A DNA stretch of 64,000 bases, from contig NZ_ATZH01000023.1 of the NCBI RefSeq assembly GCF_000428105.1, forward strand, positions 1 to 64,000, written 5' to 3'. This stretch comes from Bacteroides pyogenes DSM 20611 = JCM 6294. GTDB lineage: Bacteria; Bacteroidota; Bacteroidia; Bacteroidales; Bacteroidaceae. Positions within the stretch are counted from its first letter, which is position 1; every line of letters begins with the position of its first letter. The position numbers and the translations under genes are program-made. Positions 51,989 through 62,104 of this stretch are shown piece by piece. The notes under the pieces are model-generated. The model saw nothing but the letters and a program-made list of their open reading frames with translations. It ran no database searches and was not told where the DNA came from.

Positions 51989-54358
51989 TCATTCCACTCC
52001 GCTTTGTTGGTCGTTATGTTTCATGGAGGTATCTCGTTGTATTTTCGCTTTTTTACCACTCCTGAACGTATAGGATAGATTGAACCCTACGTAACGGGCT
52101 TTCATGTAATTGATCTTACGGATGGTGTAATCGGGTGTCTGTGTGTTAACTCTCATCGCCACATATTTTTGGAAAGGGGTGGAAACTTCGATATTAGTCG
52201 TCAGTCTGCCTTTAAACCAAGTTTTTCCGACTAGAAAAGAATAGCGTGTCATGGCATTGATGGTGCTATTCGGCTCCGGCGTTTGCTTGAAGTGCATTAC
52301 ATTTGCTCCAAAATGCCAGTTATGGGGCAGGTAATAGTCTATCCAGCCAAAGATATTCAGAGTGTAATCGTTTTGCTTCTTATCCTCATATTTTAGTCCG
52401 TAATAGCCTCCGTTTACATTGCACTTCAGCACCAGTGCCGTGAGAGGCTGCCAGTTAAAAAACAAGTTGCCTGTCAGAGTGGTGACTTTGCCCATATTAT
52501 CGTAGGTAGAGACCATTATGTCGTTCTCTTTATCTTTTGTCTGATGATATATAATGGCATTGTCAGAATGCGTATACGCAGCACCTATGGTATAATAAAA
52601 CCGTTTCTTGAATTTGGATATATTCAGCGACACGCGATTTTGTATTTCTGATTTCAGGTGAGGATTACCCATACTGGCGGCATATCCGTTCTGCATTGAA
52701 AAGAACGGGTTAAGCATGACAATTGTAGGGCGCTTCGTGGTACGGGTATAATTTGCACTTATCCGCATCCCTTTGATACTGCGTGACACTTCTAATGAGG
52801 GTGTAAAATAAAATTCAGAATTGGTATGCTTTATTTTTTCGGCGTACGGTGTTTTCATTGTCAAATAATCATATTCGCTACTCAAAGACAGGCTGTAATT
52901 GACATTATAGACTGTCCCTGAGAGCCTTATGTAGGGATATAACAACTTTTGGCTGTACGATATATCAGCATGGTTTGTAGTTGTGGTATTGCCTAAACGC
53001 CAAATTGATTTAGCTCCGACTGAAGCTTTGCACTGTTTCCAAATCATCATCGAATAGGTAATGTTTGCCGTGTGCTCATGTAAGCCACCGTCCGTCTTTA
53101 CCTGATAGTCTTGAAGCATGGACTCATCACTCGTCCACAATTGGCTGTAGTGGCGACGATCTGGATTGTATGTATAGCGATAACCAAAGGTTATCCGTTC
53201 TTGCTGTGGCGAGTGGCGATAATAATTACGGTATATCAGATTGGACTCAATGGTGCCGGAGGTGTTGTTGTTTCTGTTCTCAAACATACTTGTATGGGAG
53301 GGTTCGTTGTTTACTCTAACCCTCTGCTCCCATAGCGTTTTAAAATCCGTTTTTAGAATCATGCCATGTATATCGGCGTAAATGACATTCAACGTATCAA
53401 GTTGCCACGATGCCATTGACCGGACTATGTGCTTATGCCAATTACCATTGCCTTTTCCGTTAAGATTTACGAAGCTGTTAGGATAAGCATAATCTTGCGT
53501 TATGGGCTGTTGGCGTTGTGTGTTCAGGTCATAATTGTACGACAGTGAGAAATCGACATTTCCCTTTTTGGCAAGAGCTGATGCACTTGTCTTTGCTGTG
53601 GGCTGGGTTGTTCCATTTACTGAGGTGTTGAGAGAAAAACCATCCAGCATTTTTTTCTCTGTAATGATATTTATAATGGCCGCTCCGTTGCTTTGAAAAC
53701 GATTGTCTTCAGTAGTGACGACTTCAATCTGCTTAACCAAATGAGCGGGAAGGCTTTGTAGTGTCTGCGTCGTATTTGCTTCAGCTATGTCATACCGCTT
53801 ACCATTCAGGTAGATCTGATAATTATCATATCCGATTACAGACAGCCTCCCGGCGGGAGTAACATCGAGCATAGGCACAAAGCGCATGGCTTGCAGAAGA
53901 TTCAACCCTTTCGTATATTTATTATGATTCAACTCATACAAAAGTCCGGTATTTGTTTGTTTTATTAATGAGGCTTTACCCATCACCGTGACCTCCTTCA
54001 AAAGCTGATTATCGGTCGGCAAAACAAATTGTGAGGAAAATGGCTGCCGGAAGGTTTTAGCTACATAACCAATTTTGCTGATTCTTATCGAAGATACAGT
54101 GGTGTCAAGCTCAATGCCGAAACGTCCTGAGATATCTGTGATACATCCTCCCACGCAAATGGAATCACGGTTTAAACACACGACATTGGCATAGTCGATA
54201 GGATTCCTGCTTTCATCCGTCACAACGCCTTTCAGCTTGAATGTCTGCGCCATAAGCCGCAGTGGAAAACACATAAAGCCATATAGCAACAAGAAAAATA
54301 AAAACCTGTTTAGGATACTTTTTTGCAATGTTTCCATATTGTGGATATTCCGCTTCAT
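51989..54358 (-). CDS. outer-membrane receptor (TonB-dependent-like beta-barrel)
   Basis: A 789-residue outer-membrane protein. A signal peptide ends near residue 38 (PLRLMAQ), followed by a carboxypeptidase-like domain (about 40-110, LKGVVTDESRNPIDYANVVC), a plug-like region (LLKEVTVMGKASLI, then LPAHLVKQIEVVTTEDNRFQ) and a large barrel of the OMP_b-brl_3 type. It lacks a SusD partner. The ligand is unknown. The start could be this ATG or METLQKS seven codons later. It is convergent with the truncated lipoprotein. Confidence 0.85.
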   Translation of the reverse strand: MKRNIHNMETLQKSILNRFLFFLLLYGFMCFPLRLMAQTFKLKGVVTDESRNPIDYANVVCLNRDSICVGGCITDISGRFGIELDTTVSSIRISKIGYVAKTFRQPFSSQFVLPTDNQLLKEVTVMGKASLIKQTNTGLLYELNHNKYTKGLNLLQAMRFVPMLDVTPAGRLSVIGYDNYQIYLNGKRYDIAEANTTQTLQSLPAHLVKQIEVVTTEDNRFQSNGAAIINIITEKKMLDGFSLNTSVNGTTQPTAKTSASALAKKGNVDFSLSYNYDLNTQRQQPITQDYAYPNSFVNLNGKGNGNWHKHIVRSMASWQLDTLNVIYADIHGMILKTDFKTLWEQRVRVNNEPSHTSMFENRNNNTSGTIESNLIYRNYYRHSPQQERITFGYRYTYNPDRRHYSQLWTSDESMLQDYQVKTDGGLHEHTANITYSMMIWKQCKASVGAKSIWRLGNTTTTNHADISYSQKLLYPYIRLSGTVYNVNYSLSLSSEYDYLTMKTPYAEKIKHTNSEFYFTPSLEVSRSIKGMRISANYTRTTKRPTIVMLNPFFSMQNGYAASMGNPHLKSEIQNRVSLNISKFKKRFYYTIGAAYTHSDNAIIYHQTKDKENDIMVSTYDNMGKVTTLTGNLFFNWQPLTALVLKCNVNGGYYGLKYEDKKQNDYTLNIFGWIDYYLPHNWHFGANVMHFKQTPEPNSTINAMTRYSFLVGKTWFKGRLTTNIEVSTPFQKYVAMRVNTQTPDYTIRKINYMKARYVGFNLSYTFRSGKKAKIQRDTSMKHNDQQSGVE

Positions 54359-55514
54359 TTATTCCAATATTATTTGATTTATCTCCGAAAATTTTGGGAT
54401 TGGTTCTTGCGATAAGCAGATGGGATTCTCTTTGTGTTTGGGGCCTCCCTCTGTATTTATTGGAGCAGCGTTGCATCCGGGAGCGCACCAATATCGTAAA
54501 CTACAATTTCGGCATATCGGGATATTTTCCATACAAAAACTTTCTCAGGTATACTGTTCGTTCGTTCAAAATCCAACATGACTTTGCTGTTTTTGTGTTT
54601 TCTTACTTTTATCGCCTTTCTGTTCCGCGCCTTTACAGTCTGGTCTGACATTTTTTTACTGCTATGTTCAGTAACGGATTCATCATCAATTCGTTCTTAT
54701 ATTCGCAAACATATAGAAAAAAATCTGAAACTAAAAAGAATTATAGAAGTTTTTTAGGTTTGTTTCTATGTGTTTTCTATGTATTAGTTCACTGTTAATG
54801 AATGATATAATTAACTTTGTTGGATTTATTGAAAAAAATAGAACCTTGGTGTATAAATAAACTATTTATCATACGAAGTACAGCACATTGAATCACAAAC
54901 TAATGTGTGATAAACTGTTTGAGGAAAAATCATGACTCCCCGTTTGGAAGATTACGAAATAGAGATTCTGAAGTAATTGGCGGAAGACAATGGGGAGGTG
55001 TATACAGGCATCGACAGCGATACCTTGAATAGCAATACCTTAAATTATTATCTCAAATTTGGCGAAAACTTTAAGAAGATGGTAAATTGCCATGAATATG
55101 AATGTTCAAAAAGTAAACAGTTCTGAATATTTTATTTTCGTCTTTATAGACAATTATTCAATAATTGGTATCTATTGCTTTTCCCTGATATAAGTCAGTT
55201 AAAATTAATTTATAGCGGGCAAACTTTCTTTAAAGGGAGGAGGTCGGTGAGGCTTCTTATTTTTCAGTATATGCTTCGGGACCTTTGTCTCCCTTCTTCC
55301 CTTTTTCTTTTTCAAAAAGCCTCAGGAATAATGTGGGTTCTCGGCTGTAGAAATTTCTTTCTTCTATTAAAAGTACTTAAAGAAACCCCTTTACATCACA
55401 TTTTATTTGTTTCTTTGCACCAAATTAGGGCATGGAGTGTACTGCCGAAACGGGTTGATGCTTTGCGATTTCTTACCGTTCTTTCGCCGTACGCTCTTCA
55501 TTTGGTTTTTATAG
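54359..55514. other. long gap, mostly without genes
   Basis: AT-rich stretch of over 1.1 kb. Apart from the decayed small frame at 54932-55126 and a TAACTTTG promoter-like box at 54812-54819 (plus strand), I see no supported gene, RNA or repeat. A 64-codon minus-strand frame at 54457-54651 has no recognisable features. Confidence 0.5.
54932..55126 (+). pseudogene. small gene with an early nonsense codon
   Basis: MTPRLEDYEIEILK is followed by TAA (54974-54976) and, in the same frame, LAEDNGEVYTGIDSDTLNSN and on to a stop at 55126; the total would be 64 codons. The frame reads naturally across the stop, and a promoter-like box precedes it by about 110 nt. The family is not recognised; it may be chance. 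Confidence 0.35.
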
Positions 55515-56414
55515 ATGAATAAACTCACGATAAACGCTTGTCCTCTGTGTGGCGGCACACGCTTGAAAGAGGGGATGACTTGTACGGATTTCTATGCTTC
55601 GGGCGAACGGTTTCAGCTTTGTTCGTGCGGCGAATGTGGGTTTACATTCACTCAGGGAGTGCCTGTGGAGGCCGAGATAGGACGATATTACGAGACTCCC
55701 GATTACATTTCGCACACCGACACCCGAAAGGGGATGATGAATACCGTATACCATTATGTGCGTTCGTATATGCTGGGGCGCAAGGCGCGGCTGGTGATGA
55801 AAGAGGCGCACCGCAGGAAAGGGCGTTTGCTCGATGTCGGAACGGGAACGGGGTACTTTGCCGATGCGATGTTGCGTCGCGGTTGGAAAGTGGAAGCGGT
55901 GGAGAAGAGTCCGCAGGCGCGGGCGTTCGCGCTCGAGCGTTTCGGCTTGGAGGTAAAGCCGGAAGCTGCGCTGAAAGAGTTCGCTCCCGGCAGTTTCGAT
56001 GCGATTACCCTTTGGCACGTGATGGAACATCTGGAGCGGCTGAACGAGACGTGGGAACTTCTGCGTGAGCTGCTTGCCGAACGGGGAGTGCTGATCGTGG
56101 CAGTGCCGAACGCCTCTTCTTACGATGCGGCGCGTTACGGCGAGTATTGGGCGGCTTACGATGTGCCCCGCCATTTGTGGCACTTCACTCCGGCTACCAT
56201 TCAGCAGCTGGCTTCCCGCCACGGGTTCATCATGGCAGCGCGCCATCCTATGCCGTTCGACGCGTTTTATGTGTCGATGCTGAGCGAGAAGCACCGCGGA
56301 GCCTCATGTAGCTTCCTGAAAGGCTTGTACGCCGGCACGCTTGCATGGTTCAGCGCTTTGGGGCATAAAGACCGGAGCAGTTCGATGATATATGTATTCC
56401 GTAAAAAAAGATGA
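55515..56414 (+). CDS. class I methyltransferase with N-terminal zinc ribbon
   Basis: A 299-residue SAM-dependent methyltransferase (Methyltransf_23 type). The N-terminal ribbon has CPLCGG and CSCGECG (residues 8-42); motif I is LLDVGTGTGYFADAM, then VEAVEKS and the LWHVMEHLE motif, and PRHLWHFTPATIQQLASRHG near residue 230. The substrate is unknown. It is first in a tight run with ftsX (3 bp gap) and cell-envelope genes, a common arrangement in Bacteroidales. Confidence 0.9.
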   Translation: MNKLTINACPLCGGTRLKEGMTCTDFYASGERFQLCSCGECGFTFTQGVPVEAEIGRYYETPDYISHTDTRKGMMNTVYHYVRSYMLGRKARLVMKEAHRRKGRLLDVGTGTGYFADAMLRRGWKVEAVEKSPQARAFALERFGLEVKPEAALKEFAPGSFDAITLWHVMEHLERLNETWELLRELLAERGVLIVAVPNASSYDAARYGEYWAAYDVPRHLWHFTPATIQQLASRHGFIMAARHPMPFDAFYVSMLSEKHRGASCSFLKGLYAGTLAWFSALGHKDRSSSMIYVFRKKR

Positions 56415-56417
56415 TGG

Positions 56418-57305
56418 ATGGGAAAAAAGAATAAATACAAACCGAAGTCGGCGTCGCTTTTCGATATGCAGTTCATCACTTCGAGCATCAGCACCACACT
56501 GGTTCTGCTGTTGCTGGGGCTGGTGGTGTTTTTTGTGCTTGCGGCGCACAACCTGTCGGTCTATGTCCGCGAGAACATCAGCTTCTCCGTGCTTATCAGC
56601 GATGACATGAAGGAGTCCGACATCCTGAAACTGCAAAAGAAACTGAACAAAGAGGCTTTTGTGAAGCAGTCCGAATATATTTCGAAAAAGCAGGCGTTGA
56701 AAGAGCAGAGCGAGGCGATGGGAACCAACCCGGAGGAGTTTCTGGGCTATAATCCTTTCACTGCTTCCATCGAAATCAAGCTGCACTCCGACTATGCCAA
56801 TTCCGACAGCATCGCGAAGATAGAAAAAATGATCAGGAAAGAGACCAACATACAGGATGTGCTCTACCGGAAGGAGCTGATAGATGCCGTGAATGAGAAC
56901 ATCCGCAACATCAGTCTGGTATTGCTGGCGTTGGCCGTAGTGCTCACGTTCATCTCTTTCGCGCTGATCAACAATACGATACGGCTTGCCATTTACTCCA
57001 AGCGCTTTCTCATCCACACCATGAAGCTGGTGGGAGCCAGTTGGTCGTTTATCCGGCGTCCTTTCCTGAGGAAGAACGTGTGGAGCGGTGTGGTGGCGGC
57101 TTTGCTGGCGGATGCCATATTGATGGGGGCGGCCTATTGGGCAGTGGCTTACGAGCAAGAGCTGGTGCGGGTCATCACGCCCCGGGTGATGCTCGTGGTT
57201 TGCGGAAGCGTACTGGTGTTCGGCGTGCTCATCACCTGGTTTTGCGCTTATCTTTCCATGAATAAATATTTGAAGATGAAGGCCAACACGCTGTACTATA
57301 TTTAG
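56418..57305 (+). CDS. ftsX: cell-division protein FtsX
   Basis: A 295-residue inner-membrane subunit of the FtsEX complex, which couples ATP hydrolysis at the septum to activation of peptidoglycan hydrolases. One N-terminal membrane helix (about 24-45), a periplasmic domain with KQSEYISKKQALKEQSE, and three C-terminal helices with the family segment INNTIRLAIYSKRF followed by MKLVGASWSFIRRPF. FtsE is not adjacent. It is followed by DUF3098 and uppP. Confidence 0.95.
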   Translation: MGKKNKYKPKSASLFDMQFITSSISTTLVLLLLGLVVFFVLAAHNLSVYVRENISFSVLISDDMKESDILKLQKKLNKEAFVKQSEYISKKQALKEQSEAMGTNPEEFLGYNPFTASIEIKLHSDYANSDSIAKIEKMIRKETNIQDVLYRKELIDAVNENIRNISLVLLALAVVLTFISFALINNTIRLAIYSKRFLIHTMKLVGASWSFIRRPFLRKNVWSGVVAALLADAILMGAAYWAVAYEQELVRVITPRVMLVVCGSVLVFGVLITWFCAYLSMNKYLKMKANTLYYI

Positions 57306-57367
57306 CGGCTTTTCATCGTTTTAAAGAATTGAGAACTAACAATAAGAATCCCAAAATTTGAATAAAG

Positions 57368-57598
57368 ATGTCGTCTGATAAACGGAAATTTGCCTTCGAT
57401 AAAGTGAACTTTATCTTGCTTGCGGCAGGAATGGCGGTAGTCATCATCGGCTTTCTGCTCATGACGGGCCCTTCATCGTCTGAAACGGCTTTCCAGCCGG
57501 ATATTTTCAGTGTGCGCAGAGTCAGGGTGGCGCCTGTGGTTTGCCTTGCCGGCTTTTTGTCCATGATTTATGCCGTGCTTCGTAAGCCGCGCGGATGA
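57368..57598 (+). CDS. DUF3098 small membrane protein
   Basis: A 76-residue protein with two membrane helices (about 14-33 and 54-70), a short cytoplasmic start (FAFDKVNFILL) and the DIFSVRRVRVAPVVCLAGF segment of DUF3098. It occurs almost always between ftsX and uppP in Bacteroidota. No biochemical function is known; the neighbourhood suggests an envelope or division role. Confidence 0.9.
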   Translation: MSSDKRKFAFDKVNFILLAAGMAVVIIGFLLMTGPSSSETAFQPDIFSVRRVRVAPVVCLAGFLSMIYAVLRKPRG

Positions 57599-57672
57599 GA
57601 AGAACGCTGCAGGCAGCAAGGATGCGGAGTAGTTATTGAAAAATCGGAAACTAAAAACCTAAGAACTCAAGA

Positions 57673-58473
57673 ATGAATTGGTTAGAAGCTTTAATCCTTG
57701 GATTGATTCAGGGATTGACGGAATATTTGCCCGTTAGCAGCAGTGGACACCTCGCTATCGGGTCGGCATTTTTTGGTGTGAATGCCGAAGAAAACCTGTC
57801 CTTTACAATCATTGTGCATGTGGCTACGGTATGCAGCACGCTCGTTATTTTATGGAAAGAAATCGACTGGATATTCCGCGGACTGTTCAAGTTTGAAATG
57901 AATGAGGAAACCCGCTATGTGGGCAACATTCTGGTCTCGATGATTCCGGTCGCTATCGTGGGCTTGTTTTTCAAGGATTATGTAGAAGAGATTTTCGGAT
58001 CGGGATTGTTCATCGTGGGTTGTATGCTGCTGCTCACGGCCGCCCTGCTCACTTTCTCCTATTATTATAAGCCGCGTCAGAAAGAAAAGATTTCGGTGAA
58101 AGATGCTTTCGTTATCGGTATCGCTCAGGCTTGCGCGGTGATGCCCGGCTTGTCGCGTTCAGGCTCCACCATTGCCACCGGACTGCTGTTGGGCGACAAT
58201 AAGGCGAAGCTGGCTCAGTTTTCTTTCCTGATGGTGATTCCCCCCATTCTGGGTGAGGCATTGCTCGATGGGCTGAAGCTGATGAAAGGTCAGTCGCTGG
58301 CAGGAGACATTCCCGCATTTTCTCTGTTTGTCGGCTTTATGGCGGCCTTCATCTCCGGATGTCTGGCTTGCAAATGGATGATTAATATCGTGAAAAAGGG
58401 CAAGCTGGTCTATTTTGCCATTTACTGTGCAATCGTGGGATTGGCGGTGCTTGCCTTCAGCTTGATGGAGTAA
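57673..58473 (+). CDS. uppP: undecaprenyl-diphosphate phosphatase (BacA/UppP)
   Basis: A 266-residue polytopic membrane enzyme recycling the lipid carrier for peptidoglycan and O-antigen. Both catalytic signatures are present: [12 protein letters not shown] (15-26) and [14 protein letters not shown] (about 157-170). About eight membrane helices. In many relatives truB follows directly; here a 590-bp repeat-filled gap intervenes. Confidence 0.97.
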   Translation: MNWLEALILGLIQGLTEYLPVSSSGHLAIGSAFFGVNAEENLSFTIIVHVATVCSTLVILWKEIDWIFRGLFKFEMNEETRYVGNILVSMIPVAIVGLFFKDYVEEIFGSGLFIVGCMLLLTAALLTFSYYYKPRQKEKISVKDAFVIGIAQACAVMPGLSRSGSTIATGLLLGDNKAKLAQFSFLMVIPPILGEALLDGLKLMKGQSLAGDIPAFSLFVGFMAAFISGCLACKWMINIVKKGKLVYFAIYCAIVGLAVLAFSLME

Positions 58474-58513
58474 GCGGGCGAGAGGTTGCAATCCGGCGGA
58501 AGACAGGCGGTTT

Positions 58514-58856
58514 GTGAAGCTTTCTCTGTCGGCGGCTTGGTGATGAAAGCATGGGAAACCGCCAAGTGATATTGAGCCTGCGAAGTTTTTTCTATTGGCG
58601 GGTTCGTTATGGAAGGACGAAAAGCTGAGAAGCAGTATCGAAGCAGTGAAGCTTTTCTGTCAGTGGCTTAGTGATGAAAGCATGAGAAACCGCCAAGTGA
58701 TATTGAGCCTGCGAAGTTTTTTCTATTGGCGGGTTCGTTATGGAAGGACGAAAAGCTGAGAAGCAGTATCGAAGCAGTGAAGCTTTTCTATCGGTGGCTT
58801 AGTGATGAAAGCATGAGAAGCTGCGAAGGAGTATAGAGGCCCTGAAAGCTTTCTCT
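58514..58856. repeat. 131-bp direct repeats between uppP and truB
   Basis: GTGATGAAAGCATG recurs at 58540, 58671 and 58802, and GCCAAGTGATATTGAGCCTG at 58561 and 58692; the period is 131 bp, two full units and a partial third. Each full unit contains an inverted repeat, AAACCGCCAA with TTGGCGGGTT (58556-58565 and 58595-58604 in the first). The remaining 58857-59063 shows no feature. Confidence 0.9.
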
Positions 58857-59063
58857 ATCGGTGTCTGTACCAATTGTTAGAGAAATAGTAGTAAGGCCGT
58901 CGATATTGAAGTTGAGATTGAATTTAGGATTAAGATTAAAAGTCTGAAACCAATTGCCGGTCGGATGCGGGATTTATCCGAAATCCTTCTCGCCGAACTT
59001 GGGCAATGATTAAAGCCGGTTGAGTGGAACAATTGATTCATTGGAACGAAAACAACAAAAAAC

Positions 59064-59789
59064 GTGGATTTTAAGAAAGGAGAAGTATTGTATTTTAATA
59101 AGCCCCTCGGGTGGACTTCGTTTAAGGTGGTGGGGCATGTCCGCTACCATATCTGCCGCCGGATGGGAGTGAAGAAACTGAAGGTGGGACACGCCGGAAC
59201 GCTCGACCCTCTGGCTACGGGGGTGATGATCGTCTGTACGGGAAAGGCTACCAAGCGCATTGAAGAGTTCCAGTACCACACCAAAGAGTATGTGGCCACG
59301 CTCCGGCTGGGGGCGACCACTCCGTCGTACGATCTGGAGCACGAGATAGATGCCGTCTATCCTACCGGACATATCACGAGGGAGCGGGTGGAAGAAGTGT
59401 TGGCAAGCTTTGTGGGAACCATCGAACAGGTACCTCCCGCTTTTTCGGCTTGCATGGTCGACGGCAAGCGTGCTTACGAGCTGGCGCGCAAAGGGCGGGA
59501 AGTTGAACTAAAGCCGAAGCGGCTTGTTATAGATGAAGTAGAGCTGCTCGAATGCCGGTTGGACGATGCCGAACCGAAGATACGGATACGGGTGGTTTGC
59601 AGCAAAGGAACCTACATCCGCGCTTTGGCGCGCGATATCGGCGAAGCGCTCCATAGCGGGGCGCATCTCACCGAACTGGTTCGCACGCGTGTGGGAGATG
59701 TCCGGCTGGAGGACTGCCTGAACCCCGAATACTTCAAAGAGTGGATAGACAAACAGGAAATAGAAACAGAGGAAGAATCTAAAAATTAA
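59064..59789 (+). CDS. truB: tRNA pseudouridine(55) synthase
   Basis: A 241-residue enzyme making pseudouridine 55 in the T-loop of tRNAs. The catalytic Asp48 lies in [12 protein letters not shown], at the same number as in E. coli TruB, and the [16 protein letters not shown] motif follows near residue 180. The start is a GTG at 59064; no nearby ATG gives the conserved [10 protein letters not shown] beginning. The stop is 8 bp before queA. Confidence 0.96.
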   Translation: MDFKKGEVLYFNKPLGWTSFKVVGHVRYHICRRMGVKKLKVGHAGTLDPLATGVMIVCTGKATKRIEEFQYHTKEYVATLRLGATTPSYDLEHEIDAVYPTGHITRERVEEVLASFVGTIEQVPPAFSACMVDGKRAYELARKGREVELKPKRLVIDEVELLECRLDDAEPKIRIRVVCSKGTYIRALARDIGEALHSGAHLTELVRTRVGDVRLEDCLNPEYFKEWIDKQEIETEEESKN

Positions 59790-59797
59790 GACATATT

Positions 59798-60856
59798 ATG
59801 AAGTTATCGCAATTCAAATTTAAGTTACCCGAAGAGAAAATCGCTTTGCACCCGGCAAAGTACAGGGATGAATCTCGTCTGATGGTATTGCACCGCCACA
59901 CAGGCAAGATTGAGCACAAACTGTTTAAAGAGGTTTTGGATTATTTTGATGATAAGGATGTGTTTATCTTCAACGACACGAAAGTGTTTCCCGCCCGCCT
60001 GTACGGAAACAAAGAGAAGACCGGCGCGCGCATCGAGGTGTTCCTGCTGCGCGAGCTGAACCAAGACCTCCGGCTGTGGGATGTGCTGGTGGATCCCGCC
60101 CGCAAGATACGTATCGGCAATAAGCTCTATTTCGGCGAAGACGACTCGATGGTGGCGGAGGTGATCGACAACACCACTTCGCGCGGACGTACGCTCCGCT
60201 TCTTGTACGACGGGTCTCACGAGGAATTCAAGAAGGCACTCTATGCCTTGGGCGAAACTCCCCTGCCGCACACCATCATCAACCGTCCGGTAGAGCCGGA
60301 AGACGCCGAACGCTTCCAGTCCATCTTTGCCCGCAACGAAGGGGCGGTGACTGCGCCGACGGCCAATCTGCACTTCAGCCGCGAGCTGATGAAACGGCTG
60401 GAGATAAAAGGCATCGACTTCGCTTACATTACGCTGCATGCCGGGCTGGGCAACTTCCGCGACATCGATGTGGAAGACCTGACGAAACACAAAATGGATT
60501 CCGAACAGATGTTCGTGAATGCCGAGGCGGTGAAAACCGTGAACCGTGCCAAAGACAACAACAGGAACGTCTGCGCCGTGGGCACTACCGTGATGCGCGC
60601 CATCGAGAGCGCCGTGAGCACCGACGGACATCTGAAAGAGTTCGAAGGCTGGACCAACAAGTTCATCTTCCCTCCCTACGAGTTTACGGTGGCCAATTCG
60701 ATGATCTCCAACTTCCACATGCCGCTTTCCACCCTGCTGATGATTGTGGCTGCTTTCGGCGGCTACGAACAGGTGATGGGGGCCTACGACGTGGCGTTGA
60801 AAGAAGGTTACCGTTTCGGCACCTACGGCGACGCGATGCTGATTCTGGATAAATAA
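59798..60856 (+). CDS. queA: tRNA preQ1(34) S-adenosylmethionine ribosyltransferase-isomerase
   Basis: A 352-residue enzyme that transfers the ribosyl part of SAM to preQ1 in tRNA to form epoxyqueuosine. The family segments [13 protein letters not shown] (about 51-63), [10 protein letters not shown] and [12 protein letters not shown] (about 213-224) are present. It uses the product of metK, encoded 1.7 kb downstream. The large antisense frame across it is a shadow. Confidence 0.96.
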   Translation: MKLSQFKFKLPEEKIALHPAKYRDESRLMVLHRHTGKIEHKLFKEVLDYFDDKDVFIFNDTKVFPARLYGNKEKTGARIEVFLLRELNQDLRLWDVLVDPARKIRIGNKLYFGEDDSMVAEVIDNTTSRGRTLRFLYDGSHEEFKKALYALGETPLPHTIINRPVEPEDAERFQSIFARNEGAVTAPTANLHFSRELMKRLEIKGIDFAYITLHAGLGNFRDIDVEDLTKHKMDSEQMFVNAEAVKTVNRAKDNNRNVCAVGTTVMRAIESAVSTDGHLKEFEGWTNKFIFPPYEFTVANSMISNFHMPLSTLLMIVAAFGGYEQVMGAYDVALKEGYRFGTYGDAMLILDK

Positions 60857-60883
60857 GCATTTTCTTGTACAACAAAACCCGAT

Positions 60884-61189
60884 GTGATGAAGATATGTCC
60901 CATTTGCCACGAAGAGGTGGAAGACAGCTTTGAAATATGCTGGAACTGCAATTACAGCTTTCCCGAAGGAGCAATCATCGAGCTGCCCGAAGGAGAAGAC
61001 GGCGGACGGAGCCTGGACTGCCTGCGCTGCCACACGCACATGCTCTACTCCGGTAGCTACAAGTTTCATGAAGGTTTTCAGACGGGTATGCTGGGCAACC
61101 TGTTCGAAATCTTTCAGAACAAAGAGGCTTTTGATTTGTATGTGTGTCCGCGATGCGGGAAAGTGGAGTTCTTCTCTCCGCTGAAATAA
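60884..61189 (+). CDS. zinc-ribbon protein of unknown function
   Basis: A 101-residue protein with four CxxC knuckles: CPIC and CWNC near the N-terminus (residues 5-23), CLRC in the middle and CPRC near the C-terminus. These fit two zinc ribbons. It sits between queA and folK; its function is unknown. A second ATG directly follows the first. Confidence 0.75.
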   Translation: MMKICPICHEEVEDSFEICWNCNYSFPEGAIIELPEGEDGGRSLDCLRCHTHMLYSGSYKFHEGFQTGMLGNLFEIFQNKEAFDLYVCPRCGKVEFFSPLK

Positions 61190-61213
61190 GAAGAAAGGCG
61201 AAAAAGCGTGTCC

Positions 61214-61708
61214 ATGCACAGAGTATACATCAGTCTGGGAACCAATTTAGGCGACAAGGAGCGAAACCTTCGCCTGGCGCTGAAGCATATCGAAGAGCAG
61301 ATAGGGAAAGTCGTTTCCCTGTCTGCTTTTTATGCTACCGCCCCGTGGGGTTTTACATCGGACAACAGCTTTCTCAATGCGGCGGCATGTGTAGAAACCC
61401 GGTTGCTCCCTTTGGATGTGCTGGAACGGACGCAGTCTGTGGAGCGCCGACTGGGGCGTAAACAGAAATCGGTAAATGGAGCCTACAAAGACCGTCTCAT
61501 CGACATCGATCTCCTTCTATACGACGACTGGGTTGTTTCCGACGTCTCTCCTTCGGGAGCGCGGCTCACTCTTCCCCATCCGTTGATGGCGGAACGCGAT
61601 TTCGTGCTTCGGCCTTTGGCGGAAATCGCCCCGCAGCTGCTGCATCCCGTTCTGGGAAAAACGGTCGAACAGCTTCATGCCGGGCTGTTGGATAAAGAAC
61701 GCTGTTAG
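61214..61708 (+). CDS. folK: 2-amino-4-hydroxy-6-hydroxymethyldihydropteridine diphosphokinase
   Basis: A 164-residue HPPK enzyme, transferring diphosphate from ATP in folate synthesis. It begins MHRVYISLGTNLGDKERNL, contains SAFYATAPWGFTSDNSFLNA, and has the signature DRLIDIDLLLYDD with LPHPLMAERDFVLRPL after it. The ATG at 61214 is preferred to a GTG six bases earlier. Last gene of the run starting at 55515. Confidence 0.95.
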   Translation: MHRVYISLGTNLGDKERNLRLALKHIEEQIGKVVSLSAFYATAPWGFTSDNSFLNAAACVETRLLPLDVLERTQSVERRLGRKQKSVNGAYKDRLIDIDLLLYDDWVVSDVSPSGARLTLPHPLMAERDFVLRPLAEIAPQLLHPVLGKTVEQLHAGLLDKERC

Positions 61709-61734
61709 AAAAAACACCTGCTGCGCGCTGTTCA

Positions 61735-62050
61735 TACATACTCATCGGTGCCGGCTATATATTCTTCATTCGTGCCGGCTATATATACTCACCGCGCTGG
61801 CCATATATACTCACCGTGCCGGCTATATATTCTTCATCCGTGCCGCCTATATATATACTCACCGTGCTGACTATATATACTCACCGTGCTGGCCATATAT
61901 ACTCATCTATGCTGACCATATATACTCACCGCGCTATCCATATATACTCACCGCGCTGGCCGTATATACTCACCGTGCTGGCCATATATGCTCATCTATG
62001 CTGACCATATATACTCACCGTGCCATCACATGCCCCCATGTATACTTCGC
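61735..62050 (+). repeat. 22-bp CATATAT repeat array C
   Basis: About thirteen contiguous units; the commonest contain GGCCATATATACTCACCG. A four-unit block (TGGCCATATAT, CTCATCTATGCTGACC) recurs 88 bp apart, a higher-order repeat. The first unit lies about 27 nt after the folK stop. There are no spacers. Unit length, core and orientation match arrays A and B. Confidence 0.9.
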
Positions 62051-62104
62051 ACACATACCCCCCCCACGACGGCAAAAAGTGTATCCGCCTATACCCGACA
62101 AACG

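Noticed and set aside
54213..54651. Minus-strand frames upstream of the outer-membrane receptor
   Set aside because: No motif, signal or promoter; they run into one another only across a frame change.
59825..61219. 464-codon minus-strand frame across queA and the zinc-ribbon gene
   Set aside because: Antisense shadow; it spans two well-identified plus-strand genes and has no recognisable domain.
8481..62050. CATATAT arrays as CRISPR
   Set aside because: Units are contiguous and all alike, with no unique spacers between repeats, and no cas genes are in the window.
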